Positions 1-12,925 of a stretch of 64,000 nucleotides of DNA are shown here, one piece after another. Below the pieces are notes generated by a model. That model had not been told where the DNA came from, searched no databases, and worked only from the letters and a program-made list of their open reading frames with translations. The translations under genes and the position numbers were made by a program. Location: positions 2,730,080 to 2,794,079 of the forward strand of contig NC_134910.1 in the NCBI RefSeq assembly GCF_041734735.1, in the 5' to 3' direction. Each line of letters opens with the position of its first letter. Position 1 is the stretch's first letter. Source of the DNA: Babylonia areolata (lineage: Eukaryota > Mollusca > Gastropoda > Neogastropoda > Buccinidae).

Positions 1-1065
1 GCCAGTTGACAATGAGACACTATGCTGCTCCCATAGGACAGTGAAACATTAAGACTTATTATCACTTCATGAGGACGCTTTGCATAATTTTGCCCATTTT
101 ACCTAGTACCATTTTCACTAGCGACTTAAGATGTATTGGTCAATCACTAAAAAGCATGTGGTTTTTTTGTTTGTTTTCCGGTTCATAACCAAAAATGGCA
201 CACAGTACAGCAACCGAAGTCAAAAAGTTTGATGGGACCATGGCAAAACCAGAGGTCCTTTTTCTTTTTTCTTCCCCTTCTTTTTTTCAAAGTTTTTTTG
301 GGGGGTAATACATCACATAACGAATCGGCGTGACCTTGCAATATTTAACAACAAACTGTGAAAAATGATGATGCACAAAACCACAATATAACTTGAATAA
401 GGATTGAAGGTGCACACATCCACATCTGGTTAAAAGTTAAGTTTATGACCATAGTTCTGAAAACTTTTTGCAATAAATAACACTTTTTAGATACTCAGGA
501 TTATTTGGTGGTCATGAAAATCTCAAACCAGTGTCAGATTTTTTTTTTTCAGTTATTTTTTTATGCCATTCAAACATCCAAACTCCTGGATTGATAGGAA
601 TCCACAGCCCATTAAGTACAGACTTCTTTCCCATACCTGTGCTGCAGGGTGGTTTTTTGGGTGTTTTTTTTTTTAGCTTAATACTTGGAATAGGAACAGT
701 CACCATATGTGTGCTTTTGTATATATGTACACTGAATGCACAGGTCAAAAGCCTTCATTGACCATAGCATCTTGTGTGAAATGTCACCATAGCATCTCCA
801 ATGAAATGTTCACTGTGTTTTCTTTGACCGTTGCCTTCAAGTCCTGATTGGTGTTATGGCCATTATGCTGAACTTATTGCAGAACAATTAGAACAGCAAG
901 ATGCAGTGAAGGAAAAGTCAACTTTTTCAAATGCTTTAAATTACTGTTGTCTGCACAGTCCTTATCTATTTTGTTATAGCTGTGGAGTGTGCACAAATAT
1001 TCCTCTTCCACCTATCAGTTGCTTGTTCAACAACCACCATCTGCTGATGTTTTTTTATCATGGAT
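1..1065. other. No gene seen; T-rich unassigned DNA
   Basis: Open frames here are under 90 codons and show no recognisable domain or splice-bounded coding block. The + strand carries repeated T runs and short G runs. It could be intron or the 3' untranslated part of a + strand gene that begins outside the window, given the poly(A) signal near 5.83 kb, but nothing in the sequence proves this. Confidence 0.5.
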
Positions 1066-1205
1066 GGTGCATGCCTAGTACTTCTTTTTCATAACACACC
1101 AAATCCTGACATTGATTACAGGATCTTTGATGTGTTTGATTTTCTGCATGCTAGTGTACATGAAGGGAGTTGAGTTTCTACTTCTAGCAGGTCTGTACAA
1201 GTCAA
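1066..1205 (-). mobile_element. SINE family C, decayed internal fragment
   Basis: The stretch matches, with many differences, the middle of the nearly full family C copy at 47,378-47,742. Shared landmarks in the same order are CATGC, CATAACnCACC, GACATnGATTACAGGATCTTT and TAGCAGGTCTG. Both the tRNA-like head and the GAA-rich 3' end are missing. The amount of divergence suggests an old copy. Confidence 0.7.
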
Positions 1206-4187
1206 AGGCTCTGTCTTGTCAGTTTGACCCATCCATACCAAGCAACACATACAGTATGCAATTTTGTGTGTGTGTGTGAAACTAAACTGTTTAATTCACT
1301 AGTCTTTTATTTTTAACTAATATTTAAGGGTGGATTTTAGGTGGGTGTGTTCATGCTTTCATTACCCATCAAACATTCACATCAGTTGCAGAATCTGAAA
1401 CAATGTTGATCTTTAGCCTTTATTTGCACAGTTTAACTTAATTATCTGGTAAAAATTAGAATGGTTTTGTTAGGATTTCTATGTTTTTATACTTATTTCA
1501 CATGTAAGTTATGTTTAGAAAAAACAAACATTTAGAAAAGAAGAAAAATGGAATTAAGTTTGGGTTTGTTTGTTTTTTGTTGTTTTTCTTTTTTAATGTT
1601 AATTTGTATTTTGAAATGCTAACTCTATACATTTCAGTGTAAAGAAAATAATTTTTGCAAGGTTAAGTATCTTGTGTGTGTGCTTGCAAACTTGTGCACG
1701 CACCCACACCCAGCCTACACCCACTCTTTTCATGTACGCGCATGCACACACACACACACACACACACACAAAACAAAAAAAAATGCACACACAAGCATGC
1801 ACACTCTGAAAGCACAGTTGTAATGTGAGCGGATCTGTGTTTACAAAAAATGAACTTGCATTACTTAGGAAATGGGCAGAAAAAAATCACTTTGGCTATA
1901 TGCACTGAAGGTCAAAAATTAAATCAAAATACTTTTTTTTGCGAGGCATCTTCCCTGATCTGTTTATAGTTTGAGTTTTCTCCCCTCCGTTTCATCCCCA
2001 CCTCTTCTGTTGTTTGCTTCAGGTTGTTTTTGAGTTGTTGGTGGTTTGGGTTTTTTTTGTTGTTGTTTTTGTTTTTTTTGTTGTTGTTGTTTTTTTGTTT
2101 GTTTTTCCTTTAAACTAAATAAATGACACACATGACCATAGAGGTTTATAAGTGGTTATTGTAGGGCTTTCTGCGCTTTATTCTTTCTATTTTTGAAAAC
2201 TAGATGGTCAATACACTGAATTCCAGAAAAATATGGCAATTGTGAGAAGTCTTTGGACATTTTCACCATCATTGGTTGTAACTATGTACCGGGGTAAGTG
2301 TGTGAAAAGAAAAGGCATGGTGACAGGAAAATTACAGAGATGACTCCGGAATTCAGACATCTGCAGGTTCATTGGCTGTTTGTGTGTGTGTGTGTGTGAA
2401 TGTTTGTGTGTGCAGAAATAATCTTTAGCAGTTTAGGACTGTCAGTTTTACAGAAAAGCATGCACTCTGCACTCATACACACAATTCATATCCCCTTTTT
2501 CCTTCTCAGACTGTGCACATGAACACAGAAATAAGTGTCACTGCTACTGATCATTTTGTAGTTTGCCACTGAGAATGGCAATAACACTAACAGTTAAAAA
2601 AAAAGAAGAGAGAATTGACATTTTCATTTTATATATATTTGCATTGCAGAAGAGGAAACAGTCATGAAATGAAATTGACCAAGATTTACTCAGAAGTGGT
2701 TGCAAAGTATTTAAAACACGCACATGCACACAGAGCTTCAGAGACTTTATAGTTTAGTTTGGGGAAGTAAATTCATTTGAGTATTGAGAAAAATGGAGGT
2801 GGTGCAAAAGAAATTTGAATCCCTGGATTCCTTCATCCTGCCCTCTTGCATGCACAGCTGACATTTTCAGTTCTGTTCCATTGGCCAGTTTTGAAGAAAG
2901 AAAAAAGTGAATATATTAGGTATAAAATATGCATGCACAAGCAGGCTTACATTTTCAGTTTGCACCTTTCAAATCTAAGATAAAAATGATAACAGTTGAC
3001 ACAGGTGGTAACGTTACTTAACAATTTGGTCAGTGTTGGTCAGTAGGTAATAGGAAAGTTTTCTCCAGTTCTAGTATAGATGTATACACCACCTGCACCA
3101 CCTGTTTAAACCTCCTACCCACCCCCACCCTGCCCCGTATCCCATCCACCCCCTACCTCAACAACAACAAAAGAAAAAGTGTTTGAGGTCTTACAAAGTC
3201 ATTAATGCATTCAGTGTAAGAAAGCTTGAATAGTTTCACATCTTGTATTGGTGAGATAGGTTTATATAAGACCAGTGGCCAAACATAAGGCTGGCCAGTA
3301 CAGCACCCAGTCTATGATTAGCTAAGCAGCGGAATTATGCAGGGGTGGTTTTGCCATAAAACGCCTTGCACAAAAGAGCTCTCAGTCTGAAAACCAGCTT
3401 GCAGTGCCTTGTGGCGGACAGTAAAAACCCCACAACAGTTTTCCCTACCCCATTGAGGGCGGGCATAAAACGGGAACCGGCAGGTCTCGGAGGCCCCTTT
3501 TCAGGGTTGCTAAGTAGGCTGCAGCTCGGGCAGGGAACCAGGGGACAGGCACGCAGCCCTCAAACAAAAGACGGGGCCCACACAAAGCCCGCTTTGGTGC
3601 CCAGTGTGGGGATGGCTTCCAGACACTTGATCTCTCCCTACAGTGGTTTGAGGCAGATCCTGAAAAGGGGGTGAGGGGGGAGGAGTGGGGGTTGGGGGGG
3701 GGGCAATGATTTTTGGCCAGCCAGTGATTATTTGGTGGAATCAGTGTGTCGTGTTGGTGCTTGAACTGGAGCACATGACAACCTGCCGCCAAGAGCTGGG
3801 TTGGTTCTTGTCCTTTTGTTCAGGGATCAGTTTTAAAAAGTTATCTATATCGTATAAAAAGGAGTGGGGGGGGGGGGGGGGGCTGCCTAGCAGGTGTCTC
3901 TTTCCCCCATCGCCTCCCTGCACCCTCCCATTCCATTTGAACCTCACTCCCTCACGCTTTTCCTTTTTTGTGTGTGAGTGAAGTGCGGTTGTGCTTTTTG
4001 ATACCTCCATAATGATAACTGGATCGATATTTTTAACGCTCAAACCCTCCAAGATTTTTTCCTTGTGTAACTATAAAGGAGACACCGTCTTACTGGTCTT
4101 ACTCTTAACATTTTCAACACAGCATAACATCAGAAGTGTCTGGGGGGACTACAACTAGAAGACTGGTAAGAGGAAATAAAATTGCAA

Positions 4188-4210
4188 GGGGGGGGGGGGG
4201 GGGGGGGGGG
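4188..4210. repeat. Uninterrupted run of 23 G
   Basis: The + strand has 23 consecutive G. Runs this long can fold as G-quadruplexes and are hard to sequence or assemble accurately, so the printed length may be approximate. Similar runs occur at 3,866-3,882, 20,258-20,278 and 33,749-33,771. Confidence 0.95.
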
Positions 4211-4923
4211 AGCACGTGAACAGGTGTAGAAAAAAATTACAGGCACAGATTTGAAGTGATATTTTATTTTAGATCGTTCATGATGTTGGAATAAAATTGC
4301 CCATTTCAGGGGGCTCCCAAATTCTGTGGCTTGATTTATGATTATGAATTAAAAGGCTGATCATCAACCCAATTGGTACTTTGGAGGGGCAGGGGGGCTG
4401 CACATTTCATATCACACTTTCAAAACAATAGGGGGTGACCATTCAACTTCATTCTGTAAAAGAGAAATAAAACACCTAAGTGGTAAAAACTGGATGATTA
4501 TTAAAACATAACCCTATGTTTTAATGATGTGAAGGTATTGTATGGAAATGCTGAATCTTTTAGAGGACCATGCGATTCTGAAGGTGGTGGTGGTATTTTT
4601 TCTTGTGAATGCAGTTGTCAGGTAACCAGAGGGAATACAAGTTCCTGCTGTCAGTTAACTGCTGTCTTGTTCCATTGGCTTGAGTTCAGGTTCAAGGTAG
4701 GTCAAAGGGGGTGTACACTTATCTCTGATCCCATAGATACTGAAAAGAGTTGCATACAAGATAATATCTGGAGGGGTAACTTTGAATTTGCATGTGGAAG
4801 CAAAGGTTCCACACTTTAAGAAAGACAGATTTATTCATGTCTGATGTTTGAAATGCTTGCTTCTTGACACTCTTTCTGAAAAACACATTGCATGATGATG
4901 CATAGAATTCAGTTACAGCCAAT

Positions 4924-4935
4924 CATGCACACACA

Positions 4936-4984
<49 letters not shown>
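4924..4984. repeat. CA dinucleotide microsatellite
   Basis: An almost perfect CA run of about 60 bases, one of many in the window. Others with little else around them are at 1,742-1,770, 17,550-17,580, 23,749-23,772, 47,089-47,130, 61,537-61,566 and, as GT, 5,998-6,020 and 48,513-48,542. Confidence 0.97.
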
Positions 4985-4985
<1 letters not shown>

Positions 4986-5361
4986 AAACCCCAGAGATGA
5001 GAGGGAGAGAAAATCAAGCATTTTGTTGCTGTATTTTGTACCTGTGTACTTTTTTTTTCTTTTTTCTTTTTTAATTTAAAACATTAATAAAAGGATCAAG
5101 TGGTGGTGATGTATCCATTAACAGGAGAATGCCCTTTAACAAATCCTTCTAGAGTTATTAAATTAGAGGTCCCTTTTTGGCTTCATGGCAGATGTGAGAA
5201 TTTTTTAGAATCAAAACTTTTTTTTTTCTGAGAGAAAAAAAAGGCATGTGTGTGTGTGTCTAACTCTAAGTCATTGTTGAGCTTTCAAACTTTTTCTCTG
5301 TCCTTTCAACAGCTTTTGAGTGAATGATTGTGCATGGAAAAGTGTCATATTTTTTAATCAT

Positions 5362-5481
5362 CTTCTTCTTCTTCTGCGTTCGTGGGCTTCAACTCCCACG
5401 TTCACTCGTATACGCGAGTGGGCTTTTACGTTTATGACCGTTTTTACCCCGCCATGTAGGCAGCCATACTCCGCTTATATT
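5362..5481 (-). mobile_element. SINE family C, 3' end only
   Basis: Read on -, this is the last 120 bases of the family: the GGTAAAAACGGTCATA block, a short hairpin (CCCACTCG with CGAGTGAACG), a GTGGGAGTTG block and a terminal AAGAAGAAG tail. The head half is missing. It matches the 3' ends at 47.38, 7.9, 54.6 and 63.2 kb. Truncation at the 5' end is the usual outcome of incomplete target-primed insertion. Confidence 0.85.
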
Positions 5482-5832
5482 TTTTAATGTTATTAAATGC
5501 ATATCAGTTTTAGGCACTGCATGCTTTTGACAAATACTGTAGAAATTTTATATTGGAAAGAAGAGGGATTTCCAATTCAGAACTAAAACAGTTGAAATAC
5601 ATGGGGAATAAATAACTGATTGTCACCAAAGAGGAAGAGAGGAATAGTAAATATTTGGCTTGTATAACGTACTTTTGTTTTTTAACCTTGGAAAAAAAAA
5701 CCCAATAAAAGCAATTGTTTCTGAAATTTATGTATCCAATATATAAATATAAAACTTGTAGCCTGATAGGCTACTCCACCCTTATTCCCGAGTTTTATCG
5801 GTTGTATTTATTAACCTGTATCATGGTGTCTA

Positions 5833-5838
5833 AATAAA
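5833..5838 (+). promoter_or_regulatory. Candidate poly(A) signal
   Basis: AATAAA on the + strand is followed 45-60 bases later by a TGTGTGTGAGTGT tract, the usual arrangement of a cleavage signal and its GU-rich downstream element. It could mark the 3' end of a + strand gene entering from the left. AATAAA is frequent by chance in DNA this AT-rich, so the call is tentative. Confidence 0.35.
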
Positions 5839-5839
5839 A

Positions 5840-7904
5840 TCCTTCACGATCATTGTACCACTTCAGCATTCATCAGATCGTGTGTGTGAGTGTATTTTAT
5901 TTTGTCTTATTATTGTGATCCTCATGTATAAGAATCATGCAATAGTTGCTTAACTAAATGTGTTGTGTGTGTGTATTTCACTATTTGTTGTTGTTTTGTG
6001 TGTGTGTGTGTGTGTGTGTGAGGCTTGATTTATAATGATTTGTGTGTGCATCATGGAGTGGAGGTTTATTTGTTCTGGGTGGTCTGATTCTTCAGCACTT
6101 GTTCAGCCTGATACGGCTTTTCATCTTTGTGGGTTTTGCCGGGTTAAATGCATATGCTGTAGGAACCAAAGTTTTGAGTAGTGATAGTGCTCCAGTTTCC
6201 TTTACATTCTCATTCTCCATGCACACAAAGGTTAAAATTCAATCAGTTATGGATCTGTTTGGTATTGATTAAGATTTTCTGTTGTCATTCAGTATCAGAT
6301 GCGAAGGCTTGTCCTTTTTTATGTGATGAAAATATTTCTTTATCACTATATCAGGATTGGAAATGACTAGTTTTATTGTATAAATTCAAGTGCCAAATTT
6401 TACTTCTTGAATATGATTGAATTTGTGATTTGATAAATGGTGACTGTCTTATCTGTGAAGTGATTTATTACATGGATTCAGTTTAAAAGCTAAAATGTCA
6501 CAGATGTTAACATGCTGAAATTTCTTCTTTGTATTTTTCTAATAATGATTTAGTATACTATGCTGGTCAAAGTGTCTGTGTGCCTGAGTAGATGTGGAAA
6601 GAGAAAAATATTCCTGTGAGTAAACAGGTGATTGCATGATGGAATTCAAAAAGTTTTGCACAGGTGTTTGTATGTAGGTCATTTTATGATTGAGTTAAAT
6701 AGGTTTTGCACAGGTGGGTGTGTCACCATCAATGAAGAACTACTGTTGTACAGAGTGAATGGGTGTGGAGTTAATGAGTGGATCAGTCTAGTTGTTTGAC
6801 ATTTGATGATTTATTGATTTAATTAAGAATGTTTCTGTTTAGAACATCTGGTCATAAACCAAGTGACAGAGCATTGGAAATGTCATGTTCACACAGTCCG
6901 CTCTCCCAGCCTTCCATTCTTTCTGTTTCTTTTTTACTTTCTTTGTCCACCTTTTTTTCTTTGCTTCATTTCCTGATCTCTTTTCCCTCATTTCCTATGC
7001 TGGGTGTTCAGTCTGGCTGAGGTGTCTGTTGTATAGTGTTTGACACTTAGAGCTCTCATGGTTGTTTAGTGGGTTAGAGAGTACATTATGCAAGGTCAGA
7101 CCAGAGGGAAAAACAATTAGGAAACTGCTGGGGAGGGGGGGGGCGGAAGTAAACGTCACAGATTTAGAACTTCCATGTTGTAGACTTTTCTATTACTTTA
7201 GAAGTTTAGTCTTCCAGTGGTGACTTAACTTTTTGTCCTCTGGGGCAGTTGGGGGTGATGTCTCCATTCTGCAGTCAAGTGCAGTTGGGTGTGATGTCCC
7301 CATTTTGCTGTTTCTGTCCCATCCACTTTCTCATCCTCTCTCGTGTTAAATGACAAAATAGGGAGGAACAGACATGTACCCCAGTTGTATTCATCAGGTT
7401 AGGGAATTTGCTGCTGATCTGCTATTTTTTGTGGTTAAAATTTCATTTTCCGCTGAAAAGTTTCCACTGAAGAAGAAAAAAAAGCCATTCTGCTATCCTT
7501 GCAGTAACATGTCATAGCAAGGCCTTTTGTTAAGCGTTTTCAGATCTGTGGAAATACGGGGAGAAAATGATGGGAGATGGGGATCGGGCCATTGGTGTGA
7601 GTTAAATGATTCATCTAGACTAGATTCAGATTTGGTATCGCCAAAATTAATGTTTATAGTCATTATGCTTGTCACTATGTAAACATAATTATAAAAGCTG
7701 ATGCATTATGTCTCTGAAGTCTCAGTTTAAGGTGAAATCCACTTTGTGTTGATCACTTGATGTGTCCTTTACTGATGGATCTCTTTGTGAAGTTCTTATA
7801 GAAATAATTTACAGAGCCTTGTTTGTGGCCAGACATATCTAATGATGGTATCTAGTATAAAAACATTGTAATTTAGCACTGTATTTATACCAAAGCCTTA
7901 CCCC
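5840..7904. other. No gene seen
   Basis: AT-rich DNA with a GT run at 5,998-6,020 and short G runs near 7.13 kb. Open frames are at most 76 codons, with no recognisable protein and no exon-like block bounded by good splice signals. Confidence 0.5.
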
Positions 7905-8030
7905 CAAAAACAGAGTATGGCTGCCAACATGTCACAGTAAAAATGGTCATACCTATAAAAACCCACTGGTGTACAGAGGAGTGAACTTGGGAGTTGCAGC
8001 CCTGGAAAGACCTCAAGAAGATACCAAAGC
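7905..8030 (+). mobile_element. SINE family C, decayed 3' part
   Basis: Read on +, it has the family C order GAGTATGGCTGCC, then GTAAAAATGGTCATACC, then AAAACCCACTnGTGTAC, then GTGAACnTGGGAGTTGCAGCCC, with an AAGAAGA end. It is the opposite orientation to the 5.4-kb and 47.4-kb copies and is 5'-truncated. Confidence 0.75.
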
Positions 8031-8399
8031 CTTGATGTTTGACAAATAGTCAAATGTAATTGATAGAGGTTGCTTCTTTTTCTTTTTTTTTCTTTTTTTT
8101 TTTTATCAGTGTTCATCAAACATCATAGAATAATTGGTTATGGCCAAAACAAACATTTTTATAAGTCAGGTTAAAAGTCAGTTAAATTACTCTGTTGTGA
8201 GATGTACTGCTTTACACTTACAGTATTCATATATTCCATCCACAATTCCTTTGTTTGATAAAGTGGTTATCACATGGGTCCTGAACGCCTTGCCCCTTTT
8301 GTTAACATACGCAGTGTTTTAAAATTGCTCTTGATTGAAATCATGAACACGGCAACTTCGGGGTTGTGGGGTTTCCAGAGTTAGATATCTGATACACAT

Positions 8400-8600
8400 G
8401 TAGATAACATAGCCTTGGTCTTTTCTAAGAGTAAACGTCTCCCTCTCCTAGAAACTGCACTGGCTGCCGTTTCCAGTATGCATTCGGAACAATGTGAACA
8501 AGGTTATCTTAGGTGCTTTTGTGTACATGAACTGCTCCCTGTTCCTTCCTGTGATAGGGGCACCAGTATTGTATGTAAATATTATCACCGGCCCCTCGTT
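8400..8600 (+). mobile_element. LINE (CR1/L2-like) reverse-transcriptase fragment
   Basis: From 8,455 one frame reads LHWLP, then a hydrophobic and basic stretch beginning FPVCIRNNV. LHWLP followed a few residues later by I-R or I-x-F is characteristic of the region just after the polymerase domain in CR1, L2 and Rex-type LINEs. Upstream bases (CTCCCTCTCCTAGAAACTG) fit the same region. The similarity fades after about 40 residues. No tail is seen, so this is an old internal piece. Confidence 0.5.
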
Positions 8601-9078
8601 GCTGCTGCTGATTGGAGGTCGGGAGTCAACGATAAAACAATTCAACAGGGGAGGTAAATGGGTAGACTATTGCAGGTTGTACAGACAGCAAGACGGTTGG
8701 CTAGGTAAGGAGTGTGCCTTTTTTCAGGACAGGTTTCTGGGCGTCTGAGCTATTTGCGAGGCCTATTACATGAGCAGCTATTAGTTCTGTCTGATATGGA
8801 GATTTATTGACTCTCCATGGTCTGGTTTGGGCAAGTGTTTCAATGTGTGTGTGCCTGTGTCTTATCTTCCCAGAAAGGCCGTCTGTTAGAAGTCCTTGCT
8901 GGCTCATTTCTGTCCCCACAGTTCTATTTGGAAACAATCATACAACAGCATGCAGAATAACTTTTAATTTTAACTGTATTTTGAAGTCATAGTTTTGGAG
9001 AGAGAGAGAAAAAACAACACACTTAACTGTGATGCCATTGTGAAGAATAAAAGTTAGATTTTAGGTAATAATGGCTGA

Positions 9079-9548
9079 CAGGGTTCGTCATTAACATTTT
9101 TTCACATGAGCGCCTGCGCTCTAGTTCCAGAATTTTGATGAGCGCAAACTGAAAACTAAGAGCGCACACTAAAAACATAGAGCAACAAGTCTCAAACATA
9201 AATTCATTTTGATTTTGCACGGCCGCGAATTCGATCGTGTGCTCCACTTTTCTACTCTTCAAGTCTGAAGAGCGCTCTTTTGCAAGGCCTCCCCTGATTC
9301 ACTAGGCCTACTTCTGGTTGAACTAACAAAACGTAAACAGACGGCTTTCAAACTTCGGTAAATGCAAAACGATCGCGCTTTTGACTCTTGTTTGTGATGG
9401 ACAATGGAATAACAATTTAGATACAGTAGTGTATGCTTATGTCTTTTCAAAATCAAGAGCGCAAGCGCTCTGAGTCAAGGAATTTTCCAGAGCGCAATTT
9501 GTTTTTTCAGAGCGTTCCGCTCAGCGCTCCCGTTAGTGACGAACCCTG
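9079..9548. mobile_element. Non-autonomous DNA transposon (MITE), hAT-like ends
   Basis: The ends are inverted copies: CAGGGTTCGTCATTAAC on the left and the reverse complement of GTTAGTGACGAACCCTG on the right, with one difference in 17. Just inside both ends lie repeated GAGCGC or AGAGCG motifs in both orientations, like the subterminal transposase-binding arrays of hAT elements. If the element starts at the A, the flanks repeat GGCTGAC (7 bases); if it starts at the C, they repeat GCTGA. hAT elements normally duplicate 8 bases, so the superfamily is uncertain. No transposase frame is present in the 470 bp. Confidence 0.8.
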
Positions 9549-12079
9549 GCTGACTTTAAAATATAAAGAGATAAATGTTTATGTGGTGACACAACACTGG
9601 TAATTACCCCAGATAGTGATCTTTGACCATCTCACCACCATACACACCACAGACAGACAATTTATTCATGGATTGAGGATGAAATAAATATGTGTACACA
9701 TGCTATCGCACTTTGAATACACATACTGAATCCTGCTTAATGTCTTGGCCTCAACTCTGAGATCAGTAAATGTAGTAACATGGTATGATGGTATGAACAT
9801 TACCTTAGTAGAGATGATAATTAAAACTAGAAGTGAATGAAATGGTACAATTTTTTGTATCCAGTTGCAGGTGGGAGGAGGCAGGCTTGGGGAGGAAGGA
9901 TGAGAATGATGCATGAAAATGTTGATATTCTGTAGCATCACTGGAGGGTGGTTTTAGCTGTATGCGGAAGACTGGATGTTCGGACAGATCAGTAGTTTTC
10001 AAATAGACATGTAGATGCATATATATAAAATATCCATTACCATTGATTTAAAAAAAAAAAAAAAATGATTACCAAACATTTTAATGATCTCATGGATGAT
10101 AAGAGATGAGTGAGCTGGCATTATCAGAAAATTGTGTGGTGAGAGGTGTTTGGATACAACCATTTCAGTTGCATATTTTTCTTTCTCAGATGCAAGATAT
10201 CTTTATATTTTCATTCATCCATACCAACTTAGTTGTGAACCAGTTTGATGCCTATATGCTTTGGATTTCGGGAATATTTCTTAAAAAAATTATTGACAAT
10301 TTTCCTAAATAAATAGACAACAAAAATTACACCCAAACAAACATGTTATGAGTGCTGACATTGCCAGATCAGAAGTCTGTGTGACTGTCTAAAGAAGTGA
10401 GCAGGAGGAAAGGGATGGGGGGACACTGAGATGCTGACTTTAAATCCAGGAAGTTAGAATGATAGAAATTGCCAGAAAATGAAACTTACCTGTGGGCATG
10501 TAGAATGTTGTGTGGGAAGAGAACAGGGCAGGTTAGGTATGTGTTGATTTTCATGAAACCTTGACAGAAAGCAGTGGTAATGGGGTGCCAACAGTGGTGA
10601 GGGTGGGTTGATAAGGAAAGGACTGGGCTGTAGTGTACACCAGCGTAATGCCTGTGAAGTGTAGGGGACAGGTGATAAGGCAGGGCTAAACCCCTCACCC
10701 ACCCATGTTGTTGCTGTCGAAATGTGTGAAAGCTGTTTATAGTTTTTCTTTTTAAAAGATAGTGCCAGTGTAGATGTATGTCTGTCCCTTATCAGAAAAA
10801 TGGTACACCTGAAAATGGAGGGGCTTGGTTTGGTTTGGTTTTGGTTTTTGATTGGGTGCAGTCTGGATCTATATGTCATCGCATGTGGGGGGGAAATCAC
10901 AGCTGTGGGATTTGGAAAGGGGGGCATGGGGGAAATTGTGTCAGATTTTTGAAGTTTTAAAGTGCTAAAGGTGAAATTGGTTTTGCAAGTTTTGCAGTCA
11001 TTGGTGAATTCTGTTTATTGGGCCATTTGGGGACTTTCTTTTGGGGTGTGGGGGAGGAGGAGTAGTGGTGTTGAGGTGATGAACTTGATGGATTTGATAA
11101 GGGAGTTCTTCATTGACAAAGGGGTTGGGGGGAGGTGGGAAGAGTATTGGGTTGCAGGGTAGCGGTGGGGCTGTGGTGGGGGGTTGCTTTCTGTTTCGAG
11201 ATGTGAAAGTTGGCAGTGAAGTGAAAGGTGGCGGTGGTCCTACTCCTTGCATTATCAGCTGGCTCCATACACAGGTTGACTTGCCTTGATAACCAACCCA
11301 GAAAAGGGGGGTCTGGCAGTTGAATAGCTGGACTGGGGGAAAACAAGTTGAAACCTATACTGAACCCTGGGCAATGCATGGTATAAATCCTCTTGCAGGA
11401 CCTTGGCAGACCTCAGTGCGTGCACGTCACCTGTTGGAGTGGAGAACTCGGGTGGTGGTGAAGGGTGGAAAGTGTGGAGCAGTCGGGGGCCCTAGGTAGC
11501 GTGGCTGTGGCGGCGTGGAATGCTTTTGGAGAACTACCAGGGTCTTGTGTGGCTGCCGGGTCCTCTGAAGGTAAGTCTTTTCACTGGGGTTTGAATGGGG
11601 TGTTGTGCTGATGAATAAAAGATGAGAATCTGCCGTGTGCTGACTGATCATTGCGGCTTACGTCTTTTTTGAGACGTTTGTGCAGACTTTGTTGACGTCT
11701 AGTAGTACTGTTTTTAAAGGCATTCGGGTAGCTCAGGCTGGTGGCTGGTATTGACACTTAAGCTGACAGTTGATGATGTATATTGTGTGGGAACAGAATC
11801 AAGAAGCAGTACATGCATAAAAATGAAGTTACCTGGGCTGCTGGAAATGTAAAAAAAAAAAAAATTTTTTTTTTTTTTTTTTTTTAAGACCAATGCTAAA
11901 CATGACAACAATCGTCTTTCAGTTTTGTGTTGTAAGTTTGGTTGGGTTATAGGTTTTAATATATTTTACAGGCACCTACATTCATGCACATTCATGCTTG
12001 TACACGCTTCTGTGCATGCACACACATGCATGCCTTACCCAAATCTCTTACATCTCTTCATAGTCTTCACATATACAAT
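9549..12079. other. No gene seen; G-rich stretch
   Basis: From 10.4 to 11.6 kb the + strand is strongly G-rich and C-poor, which leaves long proline-rich frames open on -. Those frames lack any domain, start context or splice-bounded structure. An A/T run lies at 11,851-11,886. The rest is AT-rich and unassigned. Confidence 0.5.
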
Positions 12080-12466
12080 GGAGTGTTGGCCTAGAGGTAA
12101 TGCGTCTGCCTAGGAAGCGAGAGAATCTGAGCGCGCTGGTTCAATCACGGCTCAGCCGTCGATATTTTCTCCCCCTCCACTCGATCTTGAGTGGTGGTCT
12201 GGACACTAGTCATTTGGATGAGACGATAAACCAAGGTCCAGTGTGCAGCATGCACCTAGCGCACGTAAAAGGACCCACAGCAACTAAAGGGTTGTTCCTG
12301 GCAAAACTCTGTAGAAAAATCCACTTCGATAGGAAAACAAATAAAACTTCACGCAGGGGGGAAGAAAGGGTGGCGCTGTAGTGAAGTGACACGCTCTCCC
12401 TGGGGAGAGCAGCCGGAATTTCACACAGAGAAATCTGTTGTGATAAAAAGAGAAATACAAATACAG
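12080..12466 (+). mobile_element. SINE family A, nearly full-length
   Basis: A tRNA-like head (GGCCTAGAGGTAATGCGTC for the A box, GGTTCAATCACGG for the B box) is followed by the family body: CCTTGAGTGGTGGTCTGGAC, GATGAGACGATAAACC, CGCACGTAAAAGGACCC and TTGTTCCTGGCAAAACTCTG. The 3' end is a CTCCCTGGGGAGAG hairpin, then TTTCACACAGAGAAATCTG and an AAATACAAATACAG tail. Pol III transcription from the internal boxes and copying by a partner LINE is the known mode for such elements; the partner here is not identified. Confidence 0.92.
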
Positions 12467-12689
12467 TTGGCTGGGCAATAAGCAACATGATTTGATTTGA
12501 TTGGACCTGTGTTCATTACATATTTGCATTTTGTATTGATTATTAAAGAAACAAAGGTCACTGGTGTTCAGCTGAAGTTCACTACCATATTTTTCACTTT
12601 TTACAAATCAAAAATTTTTTACAGTTACACAGCATTTAGTTGTTTTTTTTCAACTGAAATGATAATTCAGCCACACTTAAATCTGCTAA

Positions 12690-12925
12690 CAGTATATTGC
12701 AGACTTATTGTGCTAACACATTAACAGTACATTAATTTTACAGACTTGAATGATCTAACATTACATTACAGACTAAATGTGGTAACAGTACATTACAGAC
12801 TTGACTGTGCATGCAGAATGAATAGTACATTACAGACTTAATGCGTTAATATTACATAATATGCTGTGTTAACAGTACATAATATGCTTACTGTGCAAAT
12901 GGTACATGACAGACTTTACAGGCGG
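12690..12925. repeat. Degenerate tandem repeat
   Basis: Six to seven imperfect copies of a unit built on ACAGTACATTACAGACTTA plus TGTGCTA, with period varying from about 28 to 40 bases. The decay suggests an old minisatellite. No coding potential is seen. Confidence 0.75.

Larger units (their letters stand above)
1206..5361. other. No gene seen; simple repeats and unassigned DNA
   Basis: It holds a CA run (1,742-1,770), T-rich tracts near 2.05 kb, a GC-richer block at 3.35-3.7 kb, G runs at 3,866-3,882 and 4,188-4,210, and a CA run at 4,924-4,984. Open frames of about 100 codons around 3.4-4.05 kb overlap on both strands and show no family signature, so I do not call them genes. Confidence 0.5.

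Noticed and set aside
10454-10927. 157-codon frame on -
   Set aside because: Complement of a G-rich stretch; proline/serine-rich with no motif.
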